From the NCBI GenBank assembly GCA_964036275.1, contig OZ038437.1, forward strand, positions 6,143,804 to 6,207,803: 64,000 nt of DNA. The letters run 5' to 3'. Of this stretch, positions 54,101-64,000 are shown one piece after another (position 1 is the stretch's first letter; each line of letters begins with the position of its first letter). The DNA comes from Litoditis marina (Eukaryota > Nematoda > Chromadorea > Rhabditida > Rhabditidae). Made by a program: the position numbers and the translations under genes. The notes beneath the pieces were generated by a model. The model ran no database searches and had not been told where the DNA came from. It was given only the letters and a program-made list of their open reading frames with translations.

Positions 54101-56179
54101 AATTTTAAATGCTGAAAATATCTTAGAAAGGGTCAATTAACGGTGAAACTCAATCTAAGAGTGACGTGTTCTGGGATTCTGGAGACCAGATGACGTCATT
54201 TTTGAAAAGTGCAAATTTGACGTCACATATATTTTTAAACGATGGTAATATCTTAGAAAGGGTCAATTAACGGTGAAACTCAATCTAAGAGTGACGTGTT
54301 CTGGGATTCTGGAGACCAGATGACGTCGATTTTGAAAAGTGCAAAGTTGACGTCTCATATACTTTCAAATGTTGAAAATATCTTAGAAAGGGTCAATTAA
54401 CGGTGAAACTCAATCTGAGAGTGACGTATTCTGGAATTCTGGAGACCAGATGACGTCATTTTTGAAAAGTGCAAAGTTGACGTCACATATATTTTCAAAT
54501 GCTGAAAATATCTTAAAAATGGTATATTAACGATGAAACCTTATCTAAATATGAGTTATTCTGGAATTCAGAAGGCCAGATGACGACAACTTTTAAAAAA
54601 TTGTCGTGAAATATGTTTTCGAATGCTGAAAGTTTCTTAAAAATGGTCAATTCACGATGAAACTTCATTCAAACATGACGTATTCTGGGATTCTGAAGGG
54701 CAGATGAAGTAAGTTTCTAGAACTGCAATGTTGACGTCATATTTTTTTCCGAATGATGGTAGTACTTGACAAGTGGTTCATTAAGAAAACAATTTTATCT
54801 GCACCGTACAGATCAAACCACATACCTACGGCATGTATACAAAAAGAGAAAAATTCATGAAAAAGTGGGGGCCCAACGAATGAAAGATTTGTCTTCTGCT
54901 GTGCGGCCCTTAGACAACTACTCTCAAATGGAACAGCTACTGCTACAAAAACCGAAAAATACTAATATACTCAAGTATAACTGTTCATTACAAACATACA
55001 AAAGTCGTAAAATATTTTCTCAAACTTGTGAACTAGAATCTACAAATCACAGATGTTTACTCAACGTACTCAATTATAGAGTTCCTGGTTTTGTACACAA
55101 TGGTTGGCATTTGTTGTCATTACTTCAATTCTAGGGGCTATAACGTTTGTCATATTATTCAAAAGTTGTTCTCTCTTTCGCAGCTGTGACTTGTAGATTC
55201 TAGTTTACAAGTTTGAGAAAATATTTTTTGTATGTTTGTAATGAACAGTTATACTTGAGTATATTAGTATTTTTCGGTTTTTGTAGCAGTAGCTGTTCCA
55301 TTTGAGAGTAGTTGTCTAAGGGCCGCACAGCAGAAGACAAATCTTTCATTCGTTGGGCCCCCACTTTTTCATGAATAGAATGCTAACTTTACGAGACTAT
55401 CCAATTTACTTCTTGTATAATATGTTTCACGGAACGTAGGCATGCGTCATAACATTTACAGCTGCTATACATCTACTTACCCACAACTGCGTCTAGTCAC
55501 ACCCACATAATTTTCAAAATTCAATTAAATAATATTGTAATGAAGAAAAGAAACAATGAAAGATAGATGGAATAACATGTGTTGAATGAATAGAAAAATA
55601 TATATAACAATGATTATTTTTAATGAATTCAAACAGGTGGACTATACAATTTGGGCTACAGGAGAACCGAGCAACAGTGGTAGTATTGAGAATTGTGTCG
55701 AGGTATACCGATTACTTTTTTTCAATAAAGTGTATGAGAAATGGAGAAGGAGTTCTATACATTTAAATGGAGATGAAAATCTGATCTCGCATTCTCGAGA
55801 AGTTTTGTTCGAAGTTAGGTCACATTGTACAAGTTTGCTCATTCAAAAAAAAGACTACTCTTTTTCGTAATGGCTACGCTACACTCTTGCACAATACCGA
55901 TTGGTCTCATCGATATATTCAATCAAATTTCAACTTTTCATACTCATTTTACTTATCAACACCTATTATCATATTTTAGCGGGTTTTCCCACATTCCAAC
56001 TGTGCATTTCTTTTCCACAACCTGGGAATAAAAAAAAGATTTTGAAGTGTTGAGTTTGATTACAGTTAGCCGCGGACGACATGAATCAGAACATCCTCAA
56101 ACCCTTCCTCTGGATGTGGAACGATACTGTCTGTGATGAGATCTTGCGAGCGGCAGTCTGCAAGAAGTCTGAAGTGTAG
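48159..56179 (+). CDS. Secreted C-type lectin with two CTLDs (clec family)
   Basis: Exons: 48159-48250 (signal peptide, CPTDEICE), 48405-48520, 48737-48856, 49058-49115, 49342-49492, 51442-51494, 51822-51924, 52125-52178, 52256-52308, 55637-55702, 56066-56179. CTLD1: CYKFMEKEKDFFSAEEEC, GGHLVS, DYWIGAN, WSWTDGS, NWFPG, KPFICGLP; no EPN/QPD calcium motif. A T/P-rich linker (TTVSTTPVPTPAG) follows. CTLD2: GWVHFGATKSCYK, GAHLAS, VWYWTDSTPVDYTIW, GEPSN, ENCVE, WMWNDTVCDE, VCK; EPS plus WND is close to a canonical sugar site. Phases fit at every junction except 49492 to 51442, where a small exon is missing. Probably an extracellular innate-immunity-type lectin, inferred from the family. Confidence 0.82.
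50566..50585. repeat. (AGAAT)4 microsatellite
   Basis: Four AGAAT units in the lectin intron. Confidence 0.8.
50953..51342 (-). CDS. Candidate small secreted protein, nested antisense in lectin intron
   Basis: A 129-residue single open frame on the minus strand. The N-terminus is signal-peptide-like (basic start, then CVFLLFFLGLLHVF), followed by a soluble-looking body (TATVRIPFELNPEVLPEELK, SDWSLMSIRSISIV) with no domain I recognise. Whether it is transcribed is unknown. The opposite strand is also partly open, which lowers confidence. It could be a decayed exon of a larger gene. Confidence 0.3.
   Translation of the reverse strand: MEKNYEKCVFLLFFLGLLHVFRDSTEVRGVLDKTATVRIPFELNPEVLPEELKFSDWSLMSIRSISIVTHKFTTKSIAIKLQTFDPTNMGFDHSNRIGILWEEQSQKRTSWSCRRSNPLKANQLSQIGR
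53237..54760 (+). repeat. 130-bp minisatellite, 11-12 units, rich in TGACGTCA
   Basis: GTCAATTAACGGTGAAACTC recurs every 130 bp (for example 53351, 53481, 53611, 53741, 53871, 54001). Nearly every unit has TTGACGTCACATAT, and about half also have GATGACGTCATT. The last two units are diverged. It lies in the 3.3-kb lectin intron between 52308 and 55637. Confidence 0.93.
54853..55376. repeat. 524-bp foldback with ~200-bp near-perfect arms
   Basis: The left arm from ATTCATGAAAAAGTGGGGGC to about 55052 is repeated inverted at about 55180-55376. It includes GGGCCC and long shared stretches such as CTGCTGTGCGGCC. Lectin-intron transcripts would carry a long hairpin. The 122-residue open frame in the left arm is incidental. 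Confidence 0.9.
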
Positions 56180-56963
56180 ATCGAGGAAATGAACTTTTTT
56201 GTTTGTGGTCATACTTGAAACGGATTTTGCGGTAGTTCGAAATCGACTTGTGTTTGTGATACCAAATTGTCTTGGAAGGGAAGAAGGAATGAATTGATAA
56301 CAACATTTGAATCAAGATTACCCAAAAATATTGTGGGTAACCATATTTTCACTTCTTCAGAGTCACTTTATAGGTGCTTATAAAGTGACTTGCCTGTAGC
56401 TCTTGAAGAAACCGTTCCGCTATAATTCGAGTTTCATGAAAATTTTGAAAAGCTCAAAAAAGTTTCTCAATGTCTTGCTATAGACTATGAAAAAGCTTTC
56501 TGATTGAAAATTTGTAAAATTTGCATAATATCAAGCACTTTTCACTGTGACGCAACTTGACTTGATTCATTTACATCCAGATTTATTTTTATTTTCTAGT
56601 CTCTAATTGTGTGTTCGTATGTGATAGAGTGTTTTAAAATCATTTTTGCACTTGTATAGGCTTTTTTATGCATACCCCGTACGCAACCCCCCCTATCGGT
56701 GTCATTACGTAAGCCGCTTTTCTGAGAAAACGAAGTGAGATAGGGATATAAAAGTATATATTTCTGATAATGGTTTTTTATTTGCCATACGGTCAAATTG
56801 TCTACTCAAAAGTCAAAATTAAAGCGGAACGGATTCTTTAAGAAAACAAAGACTTGAGTCCAGCTTCAACAAAATTTACAAATACGAATCGTCATCACTA
56901 ATGGTAACACCGTAACCAAGAGAGAAATACGTGTCAGACGTATTGAACATGTTGATCAAAATA
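56180..56963. other. Lectin 3' flank, noncoding
   Basis: A short palindrome, AGTCACTTTATAGGTGC with TATAAAGTGACTT, lies at 56361-56391. No gene seen. Confidence 0.4.
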
Positions 56964-56992
56964 TCTACTAAAATATAAATGGGTAGTTTGGT

Positions 56993-57143
<151 letters not shown>

Positions 57144-57759
57144 GGAAAAAGTGTGTGATTCCAATGATGCATTTGCCCTTTTGGTCGAGAAATGAGCGAA
57201 AAGTTGCACTTTGTAGTTGGTTTTGGGAAAAGGCGCGTGAGCGATACGTGCTTCTGCTGATTTTCATTTTTGCCCACATTCAATGAGCCTCGGCTGGGTT
57301 GCAGTTTCGGCAGTGAGCATTTTCAATAAAGGGTAAGTTTCACGTCAGAGTAGACTGGAGAGACGGGTCTAACAAAGAGTGCACGTGCGTGGAAAAATCA
57401 AGCATATAAGCGCGGCGCTGAGCGAAGAGAGCCATTCGAACGGTGTGTTCGCTCGAAGGATGGCTGCTCTGGACGGGACTGGGCTGATGGACGAAGACTG
57501 AACTACTCTTGGAGAAGAAACAAGTAGACAAAAAAGAGATTTTTTCCATGTTGTTACTGCTCTATGATTGAGCTTACGGTTACGGAATATGGCTGAAAGA
57601 GGTGGTGAAAGGTGGAGAAAATCATTTCGAAATAATAGTTCAGACCGTTGCATAGAAAACTTTTCGGGAAATGTTTAGGTTGTCGTGCTCATGTCGTGTT
57701 AAAAAAAATCGTCTCACTCTCTGATATAAAGGGGCTCTCGCGCTCCATGTTAAAGATAG

Positions 57760-58330
57760 CTCGCGCGCTGTATGTTCAGGTGAACTATGGTACAAGAAGA
57801 GCTCTATGTTGAGAAACTAACTCACGCTCTGTTAGGTATAATTGTCGCGCTCTATGTGAAAGAAAGGTCTCGCGCTCTATGTTAGGAAGAGATGTCGCGC
57901 TCTATTTTAGGGCGAAGAAATGTCGCGCTATACGTTAGGGAGGATGTCGCGCTCTATTTCAGGGTGAAGAGATGTCGCGCTCTATGTTAGGGAGAAAGTC
58001 GTGTTCTATGTAAGTATATTAGGGAGAAATGTTACGCTCTATGTAAAAGAAAGGTCTCGCGCTCTATGTTAGGGAGAGATTTCGCGCTCTAGGTTGAGGA
58101 GAGCTGTTGCGCTTTATGTTAGGGAGAGCTGTCGCGCTCTATGTTAGGAAGAGATGTCGCGCTCTCTGTTAGGGAGATATGTCGCGCTCTATGTTAGGGA
58201 GATATGTCGCGCTCTATGTTAGGGAGAAGAGAGGTCGCGCTCTATGTTGGAGAGGAAGTCGTGTTCTATGTAAGTATGTCAGGGAGAAATGTTGCGCTCC
58301 ATGTTAGGTAGAGTGTGGCTCTAAATGTTG
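57760..58330 (+). repeat. Minisatellite CGCGCTCTATGTTAGGGAGA
   Basis: About 20 degenerate units of 22-30 bp, with TCGCGCTCTATGTTAGG as core. A second array of the same unit lies at 58720-58945 in the next copy. Confidence 0.85.
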
Positions 58331-58491
58331 TAGAAACTATTGCGCCCCACGTTGAGAAAAACGTGATTTAAATGGTTGATAAATCGTCGGCAAATAGGGT
58401 GAAAATTGGACAAATACTCCGAGAAGCTCTCGCCAGCCTGGAGTTAAAACAAGGGAGGAGGAGGCGGCTTTAGCCGCCGGCGCCTACCTTG

Positions 58492-59063
58492 TCTACTAAT
58501 ATAAATGGGTAGTTTGGTCTGTTTGTTTGTTTGAAGGAAAAAGTGTGTGATTCCAATGATGCATTTGCCCTTTTGGTCGAGAAATGAGCGAAAAGTTGCA
58601 CTTTGTAGTTGGTATCGGAGAAATGCGCGTGAGCGATACGTGCTTTTGCTGCTATTCATTTTGGAAATTTCTGCATTCGGCTGTTGCTGGAAAAATATTT
58701 TTACTCGAGGAAACGTTCTGGCGCTCTATGATAGAAAGAACTGTCGCTGTCTATGATAGAAAGAACTGTCGCTGTCTATGTTAGGGAGAACTCTTGCTGT
58801 GTTTATTAGGGAGAGATGTCGCGCTCTATGTTAGGGAGAGATTTCGCGCTCTATGTTAAGGAGAGATGTCGTGCTCTCGGTTAGGGAGAACTCTCGCTGT
58901 CTATGTAAAGTAGAGATGTTGCGCTCTATGTTAGGGAGAGATGATTGACAAGAACATTTGGATAGTAGGGTGAGAAATAAACAAATACTCCTAGAATCTC
59001 TCGCCAGCCCGGAATAAAAACAAGGAAGGCGGAGGCGGCTTTAGCCGCCGGCGACCTACCTTG
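58492..59063 (+). mobile_element. Helitron-like element B, copy 2
   Basis: Starts TCTACTAATATAAATGGG directly after copy 1 and ends with the same hairpin and ACCTACCTTG, followed by T. 5' parts (GAAGGAAAAAGTGTGTGATT, GAGCGATACGTGCTT) are nearly identical to copy 1, but the GT tract is absent and replaced by TTTGTTTGTT. The outer flanks A and T fit Helitron insertion between A and T. Confidence 0.6.
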
Positions 59064-59609
59064 TAATAGAATTTAAAACAGTTTCCTGGACAGATAACAA
59101 GGTGAGTTATTTTGTATGTATTTACTATCATTTCAATGACTCACGAAATGTTTGTGTCATCTATAACTGTTGTAACTGTTCGTTAGGTGTCCATAAATCT
59201 GTGTATTTTGCGATAACGGGCTATCTGAGTGATAGTTCAGCATAAAAGGCGATTATGAATCACGGTTTTCACCTTTGTGAGCTTCATATAAGAAGTGGGA
59301 CAAATCATCTTATAATTATCCGAGAAAACACATTTTTTTCGGAACACAACTTCTATATTTTCACTTTTACACATAACTTGCATTGCTTTCTCGAATGTGT
59401 GGCGTAGCCAGCCAAATGTTTTGAGTTTGACAGAACTTATTTCTATAGATGTGACCAGCTATTCATTGTGCTTTTGACTTGATGGTGTGCACACACACTT
59501 TACAGTTTTCAGGAGTGTTTCTAGGCTCTTTGCGTTACAACAGTTGAGTAGTTAGTTCATTTAGTAACATTACACTATTCAACATAGATTTAGTTTCTGT
59601 GAAGATTCT

Positions 59610-59767
59610 GAGTACGTATGCTAGAAGATCCCGGCAGCTTTATCCCATTCTGCGTCTCCTCAAACAAACGATATTTCTCTGCTCTTACATCCCGCCGCCA
59701 CGTAAGAGACGAGAAATAGTGAGGCAGAATGGGCTGAGGGTGCTGGAATCTTCTAGCATACGTACTC
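59610..59767. repeat. 158-bp foldback MITE
   Basis: Arms GAGTACGTATGCTAGAAGAT and their inverse ATCTTCTAGCATACGTACTC, plus inner CCCATTCTGC and its inverse. Confidence 0.85.
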
Positions 59768-61103
59768 TGGATAAATCGGATTCTTCGAACACTTTAAAAT
59801 ATCAATCCAATATATTCAACAGAAAAACTAGTTTTTCTGTTTTTGGATGTGTTCACTACAATTTTTTGTTGTTCCAGTGAGATACTGAGTGTTTTTGTAT
59901 TTCATATTGGTTGTTCTGTAGTCTGGCATCTGGTGGCGTCTCGCAGGCGATATGGAGGAGTCGGCGGCTTGTCGCCGCCGATCGCTGCAACGACTTACAG
60001 CTCGTTAACACTCAATAATCAATATAATAATCAGACACCTATACTGATATTTTAACAGAAAATAAAATTGTTTTATATAAACAATGGGGCAGAAATGAAA
60101 TTAATGAGATTTATGGCTTCGTATTTCATAGATATAATTATTTTGTCATAATCTTTCTTTAGTGAGACCGCATTGAATGAACAGTTTTTCTCTATTTATT
60201 GACTCAGTCAGAAATGTGATAATGCAGAGCTTGAGAGTTGACAAGATATTTTTTAACATACATCCCTATATTTTGCTCTCTTTTGTATTGGAAGGGATAT
60301 ACGTAATATACATCGCGAAGAAGATGGGTATGAAATTACAGAAAAGTCGACGTAGTCTCAGAAACGCAGTTAGACATTTTAGTACAATCACGATAAAAAC
60401 AGTGACCAAGAATAAATATGGTGGAAACACGTCATAGAGCCTGTATACGTTACAGTCCGAAAATTCACGTTCGAACCCCGATTGGTTCATACTATGCCAA
60501 TTATTTCATGTTCGATTTTCACAGGATAGTTTGATGTTCAGAGACTGCGAGGTTTACTGGATTAGATACATTTTCTAGCTATAAAATTTTCGTTCAATTC
60601 AGAACATACGAGTGTACGTCAATTTAGCGGATCCATGTGGGCGAAATCAGCTAGGCAGGCAAATTTGAGGTTCAAATGCGCGATACGCTGTTTGGGCGAG
60701 AACCAAAATAGCAGAGGATTTGATGCACTCGGCACAAATTACACTACCGCACCCTTTCAATTGCAGAACCGCGGGCCATACGCAGGTATCAACTTCATCG
60801 GCCGCAGGCCGATGAATTTGTTAGAACACGAGGGTGAACTTGTCGGAACTCTTTCAATTTTGGGAAGTTGAAAACATAAACACACGATCAGTTTCCTACT
60901 TGTATAAGCACACGTTCAGTTTTAAATGTACACGTGTTCAGTTTTGAAAATACACACGTTCAGTTTCCTACTCTTATAACTTTTATACTTTTCCGCGTTT
61001 TTGTGTCCCAGGTAGCTCCATTACCCCATTACGCGAGATAGCAGTAATTTTGCTTCACTTGGCTCAGCATACTGATAAGGCCTTGTTTCGGTTCTCTTTC
61101 CAA
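59768..61103. other. Noncoding stretch upstream of the second lectin gene
   Basis: Two hairpins resemble Helitron-type 3' ends but lack a proper terminus: CGGCGGCTTGTCGCCGCCG (about 59963) and CATCGGCCGCAGGCCGATG (about 60798). CACGTTCAGTTT repeats occur at 60910-60965. No supported gene. Confidence 0.45.
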
Positions 61104-64000
61104 ATGAAGTGGCAGTGGTTTTTCTCTTTATTCTCTGTGAGCTGGGCCGGTTGTCCCACCGACACGATTTGCGAAGGCACATTCAATAAGTGAGTTATAC
61201 AACTCTTACGTTCTTACATTAGAAATAAATAGTCACTCAGCGTTCTCATGAGAAATCGTGCACTTTGTCATTGCACGTTTCCAAGTTCTGCTGTGTTTAG
61301 CATGTTTCACCTGACTATACAGTATACTTATTCACGTCGCGATGTGACTAGGCGTCGATTATGATATATGTCACAAATTACACCTTGAATTCAAATTTCA
61401 TCATGAATTGTTTTGAATTAGTTAGATGTCATTAACGAATTTGACATTTTTTGCATTGTTTTCTCACGATCTTAACTTCCTTTTAGAATGTTTCAAGACC
61501 ATTTTTTACAAAGTTCAGATGTTACAAGTATGTGGAGGAAGAAAAGGACTTCTTCGCCGCAGAGGGCGTTTGTTCCGGAGTGGGTGGACACCTTGTTTCG
61601 ATCTCAAACGCTTTTGAAGGGTCGCTCATACTTGGTAATTCAATTTAACGAACTAGAACAAACCACAGGAAATATTTGCATTTTCCTTCAGGTTTCATGC
61701 TCGGCAAGATAATCTTCTTTTTCGTAGTTATTATAGTTGCATTCAACAGCTGGAGTTCGTTCAGAGGTGATGGAATAGAATTCGTGTAACTGAAATTCTA
61801 TGACATGATTGCGATAGACTGTTCCCTCGAAATTTGAGTGATTAACAAATTAAAAACTGGCAAAAAGGTAACTTATTTTATTTCTACGTTTTGTATCTAG
61901 AAAAGATTGCTGTTCCATATACGTTCGTGTGGGTGTACGTAGTTGGATCCGAGCCAAATTTCTGAGAAAAGAAAGCCCAAAGTTAGAAGATTCTGTTGGT
62001 CTATGTATACAGAGTGAACTGTACAGCTTCAATCTATAAATCTGAGAAGAGCTGTCTTATTAAGACTCTGCTCAGTCAATGTTCACTGGTGCTTCGGACT
62101 ATTGGATCGGTGCCAACGTCGAGAATAATGTGTGGTCCTGGATTGACGGATCCCAGTGGAGTTACACAAACTGGTTTCCTGGTGAGTTATCGTCTCTCGC
62201 TTTCACGCGCATTCAATATAATTTGAAGAAATAGTAGTTACTCGTTTCATTTGTTCTGTTTCCAAACCGCGTTTTTCTCAAGTTATTACTAGAGCGCACA
62301 GACACGTTCAAACTGCGGTAAATAACGAGATATTCGGATACTTTTGTCAACGTCACACAGTAGTCACTACTGTCAATGTCAAGGAATAGTAAGACAGTGT
62401 ATAAAACAAGTGCAGAAAACTTGAAGGAAACAATATCAGTTCTCGAGATACAGTCGTTTCTCAAACAGAGTTTATAGGCCAGCCAAATTCTTATCAGGCA
62501 GGAAGCGCGTTGCTGGGCAGCGGTCTGTGGAGGTTGGTCGGTTATACAATATGCATGGGTCTTAGCCGTAGAACGTCGGGTACCAAGTCTTGCGGTAACG
62601 AACTTCGGAGTACCCCCCTATATCCCATATTCTGATTTTTCACTCAAAATGCAATTTTATCGAGTCAAAACCACATTTTTTTCCGCATTGAAAAGTCAAA
62701 ACTGGCGCGTGGCATTGATTCCTCGAGCCACGCCTGAGCCTATAAGCCACGCCCCCTTATGTCTCCCTCTAACTACCCCAGGTTCTGTCCGAGTATGTCA
62801 AGAAAATAATTTGAGGTGCATTCATATAGGGTATGGACAAAACATAGAAAATACGAATCCCTAATGGTCGTAGACACAGTTTTGAGCAAGAAAAGTAGAA
62901 TATCAATGCCACAGATTTTACCCTGGAGAAATCTCGGTTGAAGATAGCATTTGTTTCATCAACCTCCGCCCAATTCGCCCATCCTAACAATATATGCTAA
63001 ACTCAACTTGGTTAAAAAGATTTTCCTACAATTTTTGTGATAGGAAATCAGACCCGAAAGTTGTTAATATTTCTTATAGTAGTGAAATATCAGCAGAATT
63101 TACTGTAGTCTTCGCCAACGAGAAGGCGGGAGGATACTGTGTATCTCCCTTTTCTATGTGTACGCACACATGTCTTAGATTCCAAGCTTATCGGTTATGT
63201 GCTCTGATAGCGCAGTGGTTAGCGCCCTTCCTACGGAACTTTTGCTCCTAGTTTCGATTCCGGCGGGAGACAGGAACTTATAAATATGGCACCCACTATA
63301 TTTCCAGTTCGAGTGCTCAGAGCTCGCACAAGCCGTTTGTCTGTGAGCTACCGTTCTCTCCCTCTCCATCTGTGACTACATGTCCGAGGATTACCTGCCC
63401 AACCGCACCATCATGCCCGGCAACCAGATGTCAGTTTGTGATTACGACAGTACAGTAGAATATTCATATTTTTGGATTTCGTTCACCATTTCTATATCCC
63501 CGTACGTGACCCTCGTCTCGGGGTCACTACATGAGTCGCTTTTCTGAGCAAACGAAGTAGAAAGCGAGATAGAGGACTTATATTTATATTTTTTTCTTAT
63601 GATGATATTGCATTAGCCATTGGTTGCCGCATGTTAACTCGAAATTGGAAGTTGAAGAGAAAAAACGCTCTCTTAGTAGGAGCATACTGGGCAAATGTTA
63701 GACATGTATTATAAATAGCGCCTCGTTACGGAACGAAGTCAAAAAATTAAGTATAAATGTGTAAGTATATAATGCCTAAACTGTACCCCTTGTATCTGTT
63801 CTCTTATGCTCGTAGTCATTGTAGTAAGGATCAAACTATAAGCCACAAGTTGCCTTTCGGTAACGTACACCTGTTCCACCTCTCAAACACCAGCGTATAA
63901 CAGACTTGAACCACTAACTCCACGAATCAAGCTGTATCCCATCAAATAACACACAATTTCAGCACCTTGCGCAGATGGATGGTTTCACTTTTCGGAGACC
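61104..64000 (+). CDS. Secreted C-type lectin (clec family), partial at window end
   Basis: Exons: 61104-61189 (signal peptide MKWQWFFSLFSVSWAG, then CPTDTICE), 61519-61634, 62065-62181, 62478-62532, from 63308, and from 63963 to the edge. Exon lengths and phases copy the 48159 gene. CTLD1: CYKYVEEEKDFFAAEGVC, GGHLVS, DYWIGANVENNVWSWIDG, NWFPGQPNSYQAG (a QPN-like site), HKPFVCELP. A P/S/T/C-rich linker (PSPSVTTCPRITCP) follows. CTLD2 begins PCADGWFHFSET. The donor of the linker exon is unclear; two GT sites near 63429-63434 are possible. A tandem paralogue of the upstream gene. Confidence 0.78.
63201..63271 (+). pseudogene. tRNA-like sequence in lectin intron
   Basis: The D-arm GATAGCGCAGTGGTTAGCGC is canonical and a B-box (TTTCGATTCC) follows at the right distance, but the acceptor and anticodon stems are not convincing. 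Possibly a tRNA-derived SINE head. Confidence 0.4.

Noticed and set aside
57340..57653. Minus-strand serine-rich ORFs
   Set aside because: Inside a Helitron-like element, low complexity, no partner exons or motifs.
57760..58945. TTAGGG-like telomeric repeats
   Set aside because: TTAGGGAGA is part of a degenerate minisatellite. Nematode telomeres are TTAGGC, and no tandem hexamer is present.

Overview
The window looks like chromosome-arm DNA of a Caenorhabditis-type nematode. The evidence is short introns with TTTTCAG-like acceptors, multi-exon C-type lectin genes with the worm CPTD-CE signal-peptide exon, a divergent DXO/RAI1 gene with duplicated exons, an RTE-type LINE, worm-style Helitrons and a Maverick. 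Most of the sequence is mobile or repetitive DNA.

Layout. 1-3.9 kb: a terminal DXO-family exon, then noncoding DNA and a foldback element. 3,936-19,395: a 15.5-kb Maverick/Polinton. It has termini AG...CT, a near-matching 6-bp target duplication (TATATA/TATATG) and diverged terminal inverted repeats. It encodes a truncated protein-primed DNA polymerase, a C2H2 protein, an adenovirus-type cysteine protease, a small basic virion-like protein, a major capsid protein, a minor capsid (penton) protein, a packaging ATPase, a chromodomain integrase and several small unrecognised proteins, including two internal paralogue pairs. 19.4-21.2 kb: noncoding. 21,170-32,129: two Helitron-like elements head to tail, the second holding a 4-kb array of a 149-bp satellite. 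33,408-46,330: a reconstructed nine-exon DXO/RAI1-like gene. Its introns hold a TAA-flanked MITE, a TIR element carrying a small minus-strand gene, a PIF-like MITE and an antisense RTE LINE. 47.2-47.8 kb: a partial duplicate of the last two DXO exons. 48,159-56,179: a two-domain C-type lectin gene with a 130-bp TGACGTCA-rich minisatellite and a 0.5-kb foldback in one intron. 56,964-59,063: a second head-to-tail Helitron-like pair. 61,104-64,000: a second lectin gene, cut by the window end.

How it works together. The Maverick has a complete virion-type set (capsid, penton, protease, ATPase) and an integrase, but its polymerase lacks the N-terminal half. It is probably defective for autonomous replication although its particle genes are open. 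Closely packed or overlapping ORFs suggest co-transcribed cassettes, with AATAAA signals between convergent genes. The host genes are a cap-surveillance nuclease homologue with one substituted catalytic position and a tandem pair of secreted lectins. All exon chains were built by hand from splice signals, reading phase and family motifs. No database search was possible.
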